A stretch of 64,000 nucleotides of DNA, taken from Symbiodinium natans. Taxonomy: Eukaryota; Sar; Dinophyceae; Suessiales; Symbiodiniaceae. Below the pieces are notes generated by a model, which worked only from the letters and a program-made list of their open reading frames with translations, was not told the origin of the DNA and did not search any database. The stretch is from assembly GCA_905221605.1 (NCBI GenBank), contig CAJNDS010002279.1, positions 399,086 to 463,085 of the forward strand, given 5' to 3'. The translations under genes were made by a program, and so were the position numbers. Shown here in pieces: positions 33,630-44,096 of this stretch (positions within the stretch are counted from its first letter, which is position 1; each line of letters opens with the position of its first letter).

Positions 33630-34636
33630 GAAGGGGGGCTCTGAAAAGGGGAGCCCTTCTGAACCCTCTTCTGGCTCTCTTAAACAGGGACCGTACTCAC
33701 AGGGTCTCTATCCCCCAAGGGTCCCCCTAATCCTAAACCCTAAACCCTAAACCCTAAACCTTAAACCCTATCCCCTATCGCTTAAGGACTATATAACGGG
33801 GAACATCCCAAACCCTAAACCCTAAACCCCAAACCCTAAACCCTAAATCCTATAAACCCTAAACCCTAAACCCTAAACCCTAAACCCTGACCCGATCCGG
33901 TGGCCACAGGCCAGAGAGCGCTGGACGCGAGCCGTGGCTGCCGTGCCTCTCGGGCTCCTAAACCCTAAGGCTCCTTGAAGTTTAGGGTTTCGGGTTATAG
34001 GGGTTATAGGGTTTATAGGGTTTAGGGTTTAGGGTTATAGGGTTTAGGGTTTAAGGTGTTTATTAAGCCTAAAGTCGACACCCCATATGCACGAGTTCTT
34101 TTTCTGCTTGCAAAAGGTGTTGTTGTTTTTTTTTGCCTATTTTGGTCCGAGTCTGAGTTCAAGAGGGTTTGCGGTCCTGGGATGGTGAAGGATTGAGCTT
34201 GTATAAGGGGGTTAGTGTTAGACCGGAGTCCGTGGTAAAAAGTGGGGGGTTAGAGGTCCAGGGTTTCTAGTGTTCCAGGGCCTTGCAACCCTACGCCCTG
34301 AAGCCTGCACCCGAAAGCACAAGGACCCTGAACCCCACGAATTTCGCGACACGCGGAATCCGAATGAACCCTTGCTTTTTAGCAGCTTGGTGCCCCAAAC
34401 GCTAAACCCTCAACAACCCTTTCTGGTCAGAGGGCGGCCAAGAGCAACTCTGGTTTGGTTTCCCTGATATGCTGTTTACTGACCAGGGGCCTGTCAGTCC
34501 TTTGGGTTCCGTTTTGAACCCTAAACCCTAAACCCTAATCCTAAACCCTAAACCCTAAACCCTAAACCCTAAACAAATACTAAGAAGTTGGACCCCTTTC
34601 ATGCCGAGGTTGCTTGGCATCACAGGTTGGAACGCC

Positions 34637-34702
34637 GAAACCCTAAACCCTAGGGTTTAGGGTTTAGGGTTTAGGGTTTGGGGTTTGGGGTTTAGGGTTT
34701 CC
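34637..34702. repeat. Telomere-type arrays meeting at CCCTAGGG
   Basis: CCCTAAACCCTA runs directly into GGGTTTAGGG, in the opposite sense to the junction at 2.9 kb. Confidence 0.85.
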
Positions 34703-34984
34703 CTCACCTGCTGCGTGCGAGAGCGCGAGAGTCGAAACCCCCAAGCCGCCGAAGCACCGACCCCCTTCTCAAAGGACCGATGCTGAGGGTGTGGATCGCA
34801 CCATGAAGCTTGACTTGTGTTTAGGGTTTAGGATTTGGGGTTTAGGGTTTGAGATATTCTTACCTGTTTAGATGCCCCAAACCCTAAACCATGAATCTAC
34901 CCTAAACCCCCAAGCCGAGAATAGTTGTTGGTTTGTTTGCTTATGGGCCTCGCCCTATGCCCTACACCCAGACAGAATTATGAT

Positions 34985-35077
34985 TCTTGGGACTGTGCCA
35001 CTATACTTGGTTCACGATTCCCGTACCAAGTAACCAAGCCAGCAAAGGGTACCCTTTTTTCTGGTTACTGGGCTACC
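34985..35077. mobile_element. Family A element, right end abutting CCCTAAA units
   Basis: The right end GGTTACTGGGCTACC is nearly identical to the copy in the gene and runs directly into CCCCAAACCCTAAACCC. The left end is degenerate. Confidence 0.5.
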
Positions 35078-35349
35078 CCAAACCCTAAACCCTCAATCCT
35101 CTCTGGCTGCTTCTAACCTGGGCTTCGAACTTGTTGCAGGACTAAACAGCTCCCAGGCTAACACATTCTGTGCTTCTTTTTGGAAGCCCTAAACCCTAAA
35201 ATGTGAACCCTAAACCCTCAACCTTAGTAATTTGCCCTGAACCCTAATTCCCACAATGTGAAGCGGACCGGGGCCCTTGGGTTTGTAGGATACAAGGCAT
35301 ATACAAGGGTTTCCGTTGTAAGGGGTTAGAGCAATCCAAACACCAAATC

Positions 35350-35436
35350 CTGCTTTCGGATATTTTGTGTGTTTCCTTATGTGGGTTTTCAAGGGGGCCG
35401 TATATGCAAACAATTTTCAATTATAGGCCAACCTGG
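35350..35436. mobile_element. Possible degenerate family C element
   Basis: GGATATTTTGTGTGTTTCCTTATGTGGGTTTTCAAGGGGGCC follows the order of the family core. The termini are not convincing. Confidence 0.35.
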
Positions 35437-35724
35437 GCAGCTTTCTTCTCTTGGGTGGGGTTTAAGTAGCACAGCTATACGGCTATACGTATAGCCTTGA
35501 GCAGGGTACTTTGAGCCTTACTAGCACCCAAATGATCCGCCAAGTAGACCCTGAAGCTTATATAAAACCCTACACTCGAAATTCTTCTTCTAAGTGCACG
35601 TAGACCTCCTCCAAGTAGGGCTAGGCACTGTTCATGCAGAGAGGAGAACGGCTTTCCCTGTCTTGAGGTGGTTTTGGGGTGTATCATGGGAGTCCCGGAG
35701 CCTCCCCTCAAAGGATTCCTAAAC

Positions 35725-35870
35725 CCTAAACCCCGAAGCCCGAACCCTAAACCCTAAACCCTAAACCCTAAACCCTAAACCCTAAACCCTAAACCCTAAA
35801 CCCTAAACCCTAAACCCTAAACCCTAAACCCTAAACCCTAAACCCTAAACCCTAAACCCCAGACCATCCT
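35725..35870 (-). repeat. Interstitial telomere-type array
   Basis: About 19 CCCTAAA units, perfect over most of the length. Confidence 0.95.
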
Positions 35871-36364
35871 AAAACCCCTAACATGCATGTGGCCAGTGAA
35901 GCGGAGCAAGCCCCGAGCCAAACCCAAGGAGCCGCGTGCGGAACATCTCCAAGAAGGTCCGATCGGCGATGCGGGAGCCTGAGCGCATCCATGGCTCATT
36001 GTGCCCTAAACCCTAAACCCTAAACCCTAAACCCTAAACCCTAAACCCTAAACCCTAAACTCTGATGTCCCGGTGCCCCTGCAAGGTGTTTAGGGTTTGG
36101 GGGTTAGGGTTGCGGGTTTAGGGTTCAGGGTTCAGGGTTTAGGGTTTAATTGGGGTTTAGGGTTTAGGGTTTGGGGTTTAGGGTTTTGGGAGCCCAAGCC
36201 TCAATCCTGAACCCTCTGCACCTGACCCCTAAGCCCTAAACCTTCAACCCTGAAGCTTCACAGTTTATAGGGTTTATAAGGGTTTAGGGTTTGGGTTTAG
36301 GGTGGAGCTCAAGCCTTAATCCTGAGCCCTCTAAGGCCCTAACCTGTAACACTGAAGCTTCAAA

Positions 36365-36466
36365 AGCGCCCCAAGGTTCTACGAGGACAGCGAGTTCTCT
36401 GTGCTGAAGATGCAGAACATGCCCTCTGGCTGCAGAGTCTTCGGTTTCGAACAGGAACAAGTTTGA
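36365..36466 (+). other. Coding-like fragment with its own tandem stop codons
   Basis: It reads SAPRFYEDSEFSVLKMQNMP then SGCRVFGFEQEQV, followed by TGA TAG. It could be a true C-terminal exon piece. Not recognised. Confidence 0.4.
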
Positions 36467-36670
36467 TAGTGCAAGGCTTTAGGGTTGTAGGGTTTTAGGG
36501 CTTTAGGGTTTAAGGGGTTTAGGGTTTCAGGGTTGCAGGGTTTTTGGATTCTACGTTTTTTTTTCTGTTTTTATGGCACTGGTGTGCGTTCGTCCGGCTT
36601 GTTTCGACCTGGCTGTTGCGGGCTCACAGACCTACTCTTTGGCGGGGTTATTCACATCCCCCTTTTCTGG

Positions 36671-36783
36671 GCTAGGACCCAGAGCAGGCCATTGTCCCTT
36701 TCTTTAGGGCTTAGGTTCCCTTCTACTCCCCTTTGAACCAAGAAGGGCACCCTCTGCATTCCTAGCTTACTGTTGGGTCTAGC
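36671..36783. mobile_element. Family B inverted-repeat element, second copy
   Basis: The ends GCTAGGACCCAGAGCAGGCC and CCTAGCTTACTGTTGGGTCTAGC are imperfect inverted repeats. It aligns along its length with the copy at 231-337. Confidence 0.65.
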
Positions 36784-36964
36784 TACTAGTGTGGCCAGGG
36801 CTCCAGGGTTTGGGGGACCCCCTCTTGGCAATTTTCTGTGCTAGTGTGCAGCGTTTGGTGTCGATCGCTCATTATAAGGGTGCACGAGTCCACGTGAAGA
36901 AGAGTCTACTCCGAGCTTGCCCAGGCACGGCGAGTTACAAAGCCACTTCAAGGTAAAACAACGC

Positions 36965-37065
36965 GACCCTAAACCCTAAACCCTAAACCCTAAACCCTAA
37001 ACCCTAAACCCTAAACCCTAAACCCTAAACCCTAAACCCTAAACCCTAAACCCTAAACCCTAAAA
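36965..37065 (-). repeat. Interstitial telomere-type array
   Basis: About 14 perfect CCCTAAA units. Confidence 0.95.
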
Positions 37066-37146
37066 CAAGGCCCTCAACCCCAAGCTTTTGCAAACGCCAA
37101 GCCTCCGGAGACCCATTAAGCCGAAAACCCGGAGCCCTGAAGCCCG

Positions 37147-37365
37147 AACCCCTAAACCCTAAACCCTAAACCCTAAACCGGTAACCCTAAACCCCAAAGC
37201 CTAAACCCTAAACCCTACTTCCTAAACCCTAAACCCTAAACCCTAAACCCTAAACCCTAGACCCTAAACCCTAAACCCTAAACCCTAAACCCTAAACCCT
37301 AAACCCTAAACCCTAAACCCTAAACCCTAAACCCTAAACCCTAAACCCTAAACCCTAAACCCTGA
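37147..37365 (-). repeat. Long C-strand telomere-type array
   Basis: About 29 CCCTAAA-type units with short interruptions near 37180 and 37220. The last ~100 bp are perfect. Confidence 0.95.
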
Positions 37366-37779
37366 GCCAGCGCGGCTCCCCAGGCTGGCGGGGTACCAGC
37401 GCGCTTATGAGACTTTGCTGCACACCTTAGCCATGGAAGACACCTGGGTTCAAGGACTTGAGGTTTAGGGTTAAGGGTTTAGGGTTTAGGGTTTAGGGTT
37501 TAGGGCTTAGGGTTTAGGGCTTAGGGTTGGTGACCCTCATGTCAATCAAAGCATGTTATTGTAGGGATGTAGTACGTGTGGCTGAACTTAGAGGGGACAG
37601 CGCTTCCATCGCCTTTTACCTGTCCTTGGGGTTCTGGCCGGGCTGGGGTTTCTGGAGTCGTTTCCTGTTTCGTGCTAGAAGCAGCTCCACCATAGTCTGG
37701 ATTGCACATCCCCTGCCACCAACTCCACACGATCTTACATGTCAGAAGACCTCAAACCCCAAGCCCTAAACCCCAAAAT

Positions 37780-37902
37780 GGGGGGGGGGGGTTACGATAC
37801 AAGGGTACCTTTTTGGGTTGTTCTTATAAGAAGGGGATCCTACTCTTTGGGGGTCTATATGAGGGGTCCCGTATTATCGTAAACGCCCCCCCCCCCCCCC
37901 CC
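37780..37902. mobile_element. Family F inverted-repeat element bounded by a G-run and a C-run
   Basis: GGTTACGATAC is inverted against GTATTATCGTAAAC (37791-37884). A run of about 11 G precedes it and about 17 C follow, so the palindrome extends into homopolymers. Confidence 0.6.
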
Positions 37903-37974
37903 TATGCCACAAATGTGCCCTCAACCCTAGGCCCCTAAACCCTAAACCCTAAACCCTAAACCCTGACCACAAGC

Positions 37975-38055
37975 CCGTCACAGGAGCACAAGCGCTACAG
38001 TCGCCTGAAGCCTTACCTCGACGACGTCCGAGGGTTGCTTTGCGGGAGATCCTAG
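37975..38055 (+). other. Coding-like fragment
   Basis: It reads QEHKRYSRLKPYLDDVRGLL then CGRS and a stop, in GC-rich sequence after a CCCTAAA array. Confidence 0.3.
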
Positions 38056-38578
38056 GGTTTAAGGCATGAACATGGGTGCAGGGTTTCGGGCTTAGGGCTT
38101 CAGGTTTTTGTCTTGGCCTTATGGTTTAGGGTTTAGGGTTTAGGGTTTAGGTTTTAGGGTTTGGGGCTTAGGGCTTAGGGCTTAGGGCATGAGGGTTTAG
38201 GTTGTGGGCCTGGCTTTGCAGGCACCTCCATGATTGTTTGGGGGTCTTCGGGGGAGTCACGGGATAACCCAAAGGTCTGTTGAGGGGGTAGGGGGCTTCG
38301 GGTTTAGGGTCATGAAGGAGCTCCCATTCGGTGACGCTTAGGGTTTATACCAGCCTGTCGTTGGCTTAGAGGATTGAGAGCGTAGCTAAAAGTAGGTCAA
38401 CACTGGGACTTTGCTTGAACTTCAAAACAGTCGTCAGACCAAGAGTTGGTTGTAGGGCTTAGGGTTTTCGGTTTAGGGTTTGGGGTTTAGGGTTTAGGGT
38501 TTAGGGGCCAGGGGCTGAGGGGCTTAGGGTTTGGGGTTTAGGGTTTAGGGTTTAGGGTTTAGGGTTTAGGGTTTAGGG

Positions 38579-38712
38579 CGGAAACCTGGGAGGTTGGCCC
38601 AGCCACTGGACAGCATGTTCGAGTCCCGCACCTATGAGATCTCCGAGGAGCGGCGCATGGTCTGGGATGTACCCTGGGAACCCCAAGTGAAGCCAAAAAC
38701 TGGGGGCCCTAA
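38579..38712 (+). other. Coding-like fragment between telomere arrays
   Basis: It reads KPGRLAQPLDSMFESRTYEI then SEERRMVWDVPWEPQVKP, open from the TTTAGGG array on the left to the CCCTAAA array on the right. It has strong protein-like composition; not recognised. Confidence 0.4.
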
Positions 38713-40010
38713 ACCCTAAACCCTAAACCTTATACGCATACCCTAACGACGAGAACCCCCTAGATTCTGTGAACCATGAACCCTTTGAGGGTTCAGTTGG
38801 CCCTGAAGGTTTGGGACATCACGTTGTTCTAGTTTTGGGAGCCCTTCTTTGGGGGGCGGTGCGTGGTGAGGGGTGGTCCGTTTGCTAGCAAAATGTGTTG
38901 CATTAGCTTCTTTTTCGGATTCCTGCCAAGAAACCACTTTTGCGACGGACAACATCGAACCTCCTTGTTGCGTATCATAATACTAGAGAGCCCCAGACCC
39001 TAAATCTAGAGCAGAGTACAGTCTAGTCTATTTGTTCACATGCTGAACCTCAAGTTCTAGTCTACAGGGAGGCACCCTAAACCTTAAACCCTAATCCCTA
39101 AACGCGAGACCTTAAACCCTAAGTGAGTGAGGGTGGCAAAAAATGGGTGGAGGGGGGGGGGGGGGGGGGGGGGGGGGAGGGGTCGGAGGGTGGGGAGATC
39201 CCTCAGCTACCTTCAACGGGCTTAGGGGTTGGCAGAGACGGTGCTTTTGCAGCTTAGGGTTTTTAGGGTTTAGGGTGTAGGGTTTAGGGTTTAGGGAATG
39301 GGATTCATTTAAGCATTCACAGGTTTGTATTCTAGGGTATAGACGACTCCCAGCGTCAAATCACTCTCAACCCCAAAACCCTGAAGACATAGATGTCCCA
39401 CCATCCAGCCCGAAATCCTAAATTCACCTGCAGGTGATGCAGATGGAGCTTAGCCTTTCCTTGCAGAATGCTTCCTGGCCCGCATTGGGACGGTGGCTTT
39501 AGGGTTTAGGGCTTAGGGACGCACAACTCGAGACGTGTACGATGCAAAAAGGGCTTAGGGTTTCGGGTTTACCCTCACCCTAAACCCTAACGTAACGGCT
39601 CGTCCCAGGGGGCAAGAAGAGGACCAGGGTTCTTTAGCCTTTCGAGGCTCCACCTTCCCGAGCAAAACCTCTTTTCGGGCTTAGGGTTTAGAGTTTCGGC
39701 TTTTAGGTTCCGGGGCTCGTGCAACCTCGCAAAATGCGGGTTGAGGGGTGCCCGAAACCCGAAACCCTGAACCCTACACCCTAAAGTCTAGTGTTCAAAC
39801 CTAACACTTGGCCCTAAACACCAGAAAGGCAGGTGGCAACAACAAAAGCCAAGTAGCAGCCCCTAGGCCCTGGAACACCAGACCGACAAGTGGCAAAAAA
39901 AAACGTTTAAACAAAAACCTAAAACAAACAACTGTCTCTCCCCTATTTTCGCTTTGTTGACCCCGCAGTGCTGTGGCTAGTCGCGTGGCGAAGAAAAGAC
40001 CCTTGTAGTT

Positions 40011-40122
40011 CTTGGTAGCCCGGTGGTACCCTCTACCCCTTTTTTGTTGGCTATGGGTTCCTTTTTCAAGTAACCAACCCAAAAGGGTGCCCTCAAGAAA
40101 ACATGGGTACTGGGCCACCAAG
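40011..40122. mobile_element. Family A inverted-repeat element, second copy
   Basis: The ends CTTGGTAGCCCGGTGGTACC and GGGTACTGGGCCACCAAG match the element in the repeat gene, with the same 112-bp spacing and a similar internal order (CCC-T-run-GG, then GGTGCCCT). Imperfect inverted symmetry continues about 15 bp further out on both sides, so the true ends may lie outside these coordinates. Confidence 0.75.
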
Positions 40123-40294
40123 ACTTATAAGGCTTGCGAAGATCTGAAATCCTAAGCTGTGTTGCCCTGCATGGCGCCTGGTCGCACACCGTTTCCTAAA
40201 CCCTAAACTCAAAACCCTAAACCCTCCTTAACCCTAACCCCCCTCAACCCCAAACCCCCTAAACCCTAAACCCTAAACCCCGAACCCCAAAACC

Positions 40295-40396
40295 AAGAAC
40301 TCCAAGGAGTTGGTGCGGCGTGCAGAGCCCATGGAGCTGGCACGGGTAAATCGCGAGGCGGCTGCTTCGGCCGCCAGTTGGTCGTTTTTTGGGCAA
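40295..40396 (+). other. Coding-like fragment between telomere arrays
   Basis: It reads KNSKELVRRAEPMELARVNR then EAAASAASWS, alanine-rich and probably helical. It lies between a C-rich and a G-rich array. Confidence 0.35.
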
Positions 40397-40454
40397 GGGT
40401 TTAGGGTTTAGGGTTTAGGGTTTGGGGTTTGGGGTTTGGGGTTTGGGATTTGGG

Positions 40455-40628
40455 GTTTGCAGGTTTGCAGGTTTGCAGGTTTGCAGGTTTGCAGGTTTGC
40501 AGGTTTGCAGGTTTGCAGGTTTGCAGGTTTGGAGGTTTGCAGGTTTGGAGGTTTGGAGGTTTGGAGGTTTGGAGGTTTGGAGGTTTGGAGGTTTGGGGGT
40601 TTGGGGGTTTGGGGGCTTGGGGGCTTGG
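40455..40628. repeat. 8-bp tandem array GGTTTGCA grading into GGTTTGGA and GGTTTGGG
   Basis: The unit changes stepwise along the array and joins TTTGGGG and TTTAGGG units on the left. Confidence 0.85.
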
Positions 40629-41117
40629 GGTTTGGGGGTTTGCTCCGGAGGGTTTACAGGATTTATAGGGCTTTCAGGCTTATAGGCTTTATCGGCTTCA
40701 CAGGCTTCATAGGCTTTATTGGGTTCAGGAATCGGGTTGGGACCTCCATCGGCTGTCTTTTAGTTTAGCGCAGGAGAGGGGGGTTTAGGGCTTAGGGTTT
40801 GAGGGAAGTTGGGGGGGGGGTTCAGGCCTGGGGTTGCTAGAATTTTCACTAGAGGGTTTAGGATTTAGGGTTTAGGGGCCACTAGAGCCTTCGGCTAACA
40901 CCGTCGACTGCTAACTGCAAGCGTCTCTTCCCGATGCGATGTGCATCCTGAACCCCCCTGTCCTCCTAAACGGTACGCTTCTCTAAACCGTAAATCCTAC
41001 ACCCTCAACCCTGAATCCTAAACCCTCAGCCCTAAATCCTGAACCCCCAACCCGAAATCCTACACCCTCAAGCCCTAAACCCTACCGGCAGGTGATTGGG
41101 GGGCCCAGAGGCTAAGG

Positions 41118-41189
41118 CTTGGCAGCCCAACGGTATATGCCCCTTTTGCCCTTTTTCCAAGGTTCCCTGATAAAGAACCTTGGCTTGGG
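41118..41189. mobile_element. Family A element, left half, truncated at a telomere unit
   Basis: It starts CTTGGCAGCCCAACGGTATA, continues with CCCTTTTTCC-AAGGTTCCCT as in the family interior, and breaks off at GGGTTTAGGG. Confidence 0.45.
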
Positions 41190-41402
41190 TTTAGGGACCA
41201 AGACAATGTTTAGCGGTTGGTTTTTGGAAAGGTTGAAGGTGAGGGTTTCCGGGTTTGAGGTGGGGTTTAGGTTTGGGGGTTGAGGGAGTTGAGGGTTTAG
41301 GGTTTCGGGTTTAGGGGTTTTGGGTTTAGATGGGTTTTGGGTTTTGGCAGCTCAGGACAACATTCTGGAACAGTGCCAGGCTGGTGGCCGACATCCACAA
41401 GA

Positions 41403-41467
41403 CGGTTCAGGGTTCAGGGTTCAGGGTTCAGGGTTCAGGGTTGAGGGTTGAGGGTTGAGGGTTTAGG
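41403..41467 (+). repeat. TTCAGGG then TTGAGGG heptamer array
   Basis: Five GGGTTCA units are followed by three or four GGGTTGA units. Confidence 0.8.
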
Positions 41468-41636
41468 CTTGGCTCAGGGCTTGCACGGCGTAGGTTGGAG
41501 CAGAAGGCTCAGACAGTTCCGGGGTTTTGCATTCGTAGATTTTTGTGAGAGAAATGGGTCAGGGGGGGGGGGGGGGGGGGGGGGGGGGCAGGCAGGGGAT
41601 CTCAACCCTCATGTTTAGGGTTGAGGGTTGAGGGTG

Positions 41637-41750
41637 TACTTGGAAGTTCTTCTTTGACTTAGGAAGTCTGCCTACGTAGTATCCCCTAGACTAGAAGCCC
41701 ATGACCCACCTCACTGACCCTACTTACTAAGCCACAAGGGGTTCCAAGTA
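41637..41750. mobile_element. Family D inverted-repeat element
   Basis: TACTTGGAAGTTCTTCTTTG and GGGGTTCCAAGTA are inverted ends, 114 bp apart in total. GACTTAGGAAG and CTTACTAAGCC form the inner inverted pair. Confidence 0.75.
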
Positions 41751-42318
41751 CAACCCCTGTGCACCTGAAATCATCTAAGCCGATCAGGAGTGTAGGGGAA
41801 CGGGGTTTAGGGTTTAGGGTTTAGGGTTTAGGGTTTAGGGCTTGCTCATTGGCACAAGTGGGGTTAGAAACTAAGTGCCCTGGAAAATGAGGCCGTTGCC
41901 AGGGTGTACAGGAGCAGGGGTTTACAGCTCACAAGGTTTCTAGGGGGTGTATGGGGCTCATATGGTTTGAACGGCTTTTGGGGCAAGCTTGCTGATATCA
42001 ATGGGGGCAGTTGGGAGAGTAGAGGCTTTAGAGGGTGACCTCTTAAAGCCCGCCTTGTTCTCTTGGCCCCAGCATTTCCGGCTCGAGCAAGCAACCGAAC
42101 ATCCTCGCTTAATAGGGGTTTAGGGCTTAGGGTGGAGGCTTGGGTTGAACCACCTGAGGCCCAGGGTTTCGTGCTGCATTGCCCCTTGCTGCAAGCCAGC
42201 GCCGTGCCACTGCGAGATCGTTGTTCAGCCGGGCGCCTTGCCACAAGCCTTCGCGTCTTTCTTGTGACAGCAACAGCCCTACACCCTAAACGAGTTTAAA
42301 GGGTTGAACGAGACGGCC

Positions 42319-42813
42319 TCAGTTGCCTGACCGTACTCTCATTCTTTTTGTCCGGATCTCCTGTAAGCCCCTTTTGAGCAAACAAGGGTAAGCGTTCTTG
42401 TCTGCGCCGTACATATGTCTTGTCGACAAGAGGCAATGCTGTTGCCCTTGCTGGCTGCTGTGTGACCTAAGTACGAGACAGTACCGCCGAAGCCATCTAA
42501 TTCTGGGTGCACTGAGTGCCAATAGCTTTCTCCCTTCTAAGAGACACAGGCCTTGAGTGAGGTTAGCTTGCCACTTCTGCCAAATACTGCCTCTGACCAT
42601 AAGTTCATGCTTAACGGAGTGAATTTGGGCTAGCAGGGTCGCACAAAATTGGGGGTGGGGGGGGGGGGGGGAGTCATCGGGCCAATCCCCCCCATGAGGC
42701 CGATCGAAAGCATCAATCAAGGGCACCCTGTCCCAGGTTCGGCAGGAAGGGCCATCCCCGCAAGGAAGTGCCTTAGTTCCTTTTCTCTTGCTGGGGTTCA
42801 GCTCTAGATTCAC
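42319..42813 (-). CDS. Uncertain 164-codon ORF in an island without telomere units
   Basis: The minus-strand frame contains a poly-Pro stretch from a C-run and a basic, Leu/Gln-rich C-terminal half (QIHSVKHELMVRGSIWQKWQ, then LTQGLCLLEGRKLL). No domain is recognised. The surrounding 580 bp carry no telomere units, which is unusual here, but codon use is not persuasive. Confidence 0.2.
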   Translation of the reverse strand: MNLELNPSKRKGTKALPCGDGPSCRTWDRVPLIDAFDRPHGGDWPDDSPPPPHPQFCATLLAQIHSVKHELMVRGSIWQKWQANLTQGLCLLEGRKLLALSAPRIRWLRRYCLVLRSHSSQQGQQHCLLSTRHMYGADKNAYPCLLKRGLQEIRTKRMRVRSGN

Positions 42814-43124
42814 AGGAGAAAACTGCCCTAGGTGAGTGAGTAGTCGGGGCAGGAGTGAGATTGTGAGGTTTCGTTCTTAAGTCTGTTAAACCTTCAACCC
42901 TGAACCCTAAACCCAGAACGCTAACCCTAAACCCTAAACCCCCTAAACCCTGAACCCTAAACCCTAAACCCTTCTCCAGGTGCAGGCATTGCGATGCTGT
43001 CAGATTTCTTCTGCCAGCTCACAACCTTCGCGGCTCTCCACAGCTCTCGATCGAATCTCAGCGCTCTCCACGGCTCTCGGTCGAATCTCAGCGCCCACCA
43101 GCGCTTTGCTCGAATTGAGGGGGG

Positions 43125-43270
43125 GGTAGGGTTTAGGGTTTAGGGTTTAGGGTTTAGGGTTTAGGGTTTAGTGTTTAGGGTTTAGGGTTTAGGGTTTAGG
43201 GTTTAGGGTTTAGGGTTTAGGGTTTAGGAATGGTATAGGCTTTAGGGATTAGGGTTTAGGACTTAGGCCC
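43125..43270 (+). repeat. Interstitial telomere-type array
   Basis: About 15 TTTAGGG units (one TTTAGTG), then degenerate units. Confidence 0.95.
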
Positions 43271-43607
43271 GAATTACCTAACCCTAAACAGCTCTTGGGA
43301 TGATCTTAAGGCGGTCGGGGTGACCTTCAGGGCAAGTCGCCTTTGGCAGAGGTGTTTAAATGTTTTGCGAAGGACCCTAAACCCTAAACCCTAAACCGAC
43401 GGGCTCACACATTACCATCTTGCCACACGGCTACGGCAGCAGCAAGATCAGCAAGAGCAGCAGCAAGCACCACGAACGCACCAAGTAAGCAACAACTCGC
43501 GCCAAAAGGCAAACGCAGGCAGGCAAGCTCGAACAGGGGTAACTATTCCAACAGACGCACAAGCAAGTTTGCGAAACAAGCCGCGAACACTCTCTCACAC
43601 TCTCCCA

Positions 43608-43625
43608 CAATCTCTCTCTCTCTCG

Positions 43626-43656
<31 letters not shown>

Positions 43657-43672
43657 CCTCTTTTTCTTCCTC
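43608..43672. repeat. TC microsatellite
   Basis: (TC)n with CG and CC interruptions, in a ~580-bp island (43400-43970) without telomere units or a credible gene. Confidence 0.9.
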
Positions 43673-43970
43673 TTCTCCAGCACGCGACCACAAACACACA
43701 AGCGCGCATGCAAACAAGCAAGGAAGCACAGAAACAAACATAACACGCAAGCAATCACACATTCAAACAGATTAGCACAAGATGCAGCGTCAGCAAGAGA
43801 AATATGAAATATGAAAAAACACAACACGCTGGTCCGCAGGCACATGTACATACACTGACACAGCGACACAGCCACGCAATCAAGACGAATTGAATACAGC
43901 AGCCGCACGCTGGTTGAGATAAGCCCCCTACTCACCTGGCCCTGCAGCCTGGAAAACCTCAACCAAAAGC

Positions 43971-44096
43971 CGTAAATAGGGTTTAGAGTTTAGGGTTTAG
44001 GGTTTAGGGTAAACCCTAGCCGACCCTAAACCCTAAACCCTAAACCGTAAATAGGGTTTAGGGTAAACCCTACTCGACTCTTCAACCTGAAGGTTA
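43971..44096. repeat. Two head-to-head telomere-type junctions in duplicated sequence
   Basis: CCGTAAATAGGGTTTAG...GGGTAAACCCTA occurs twice (about 43975-44018 and 44045-44091). Each has G units meeting C units at GGGTAAACCC. Confidence 0.75.
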
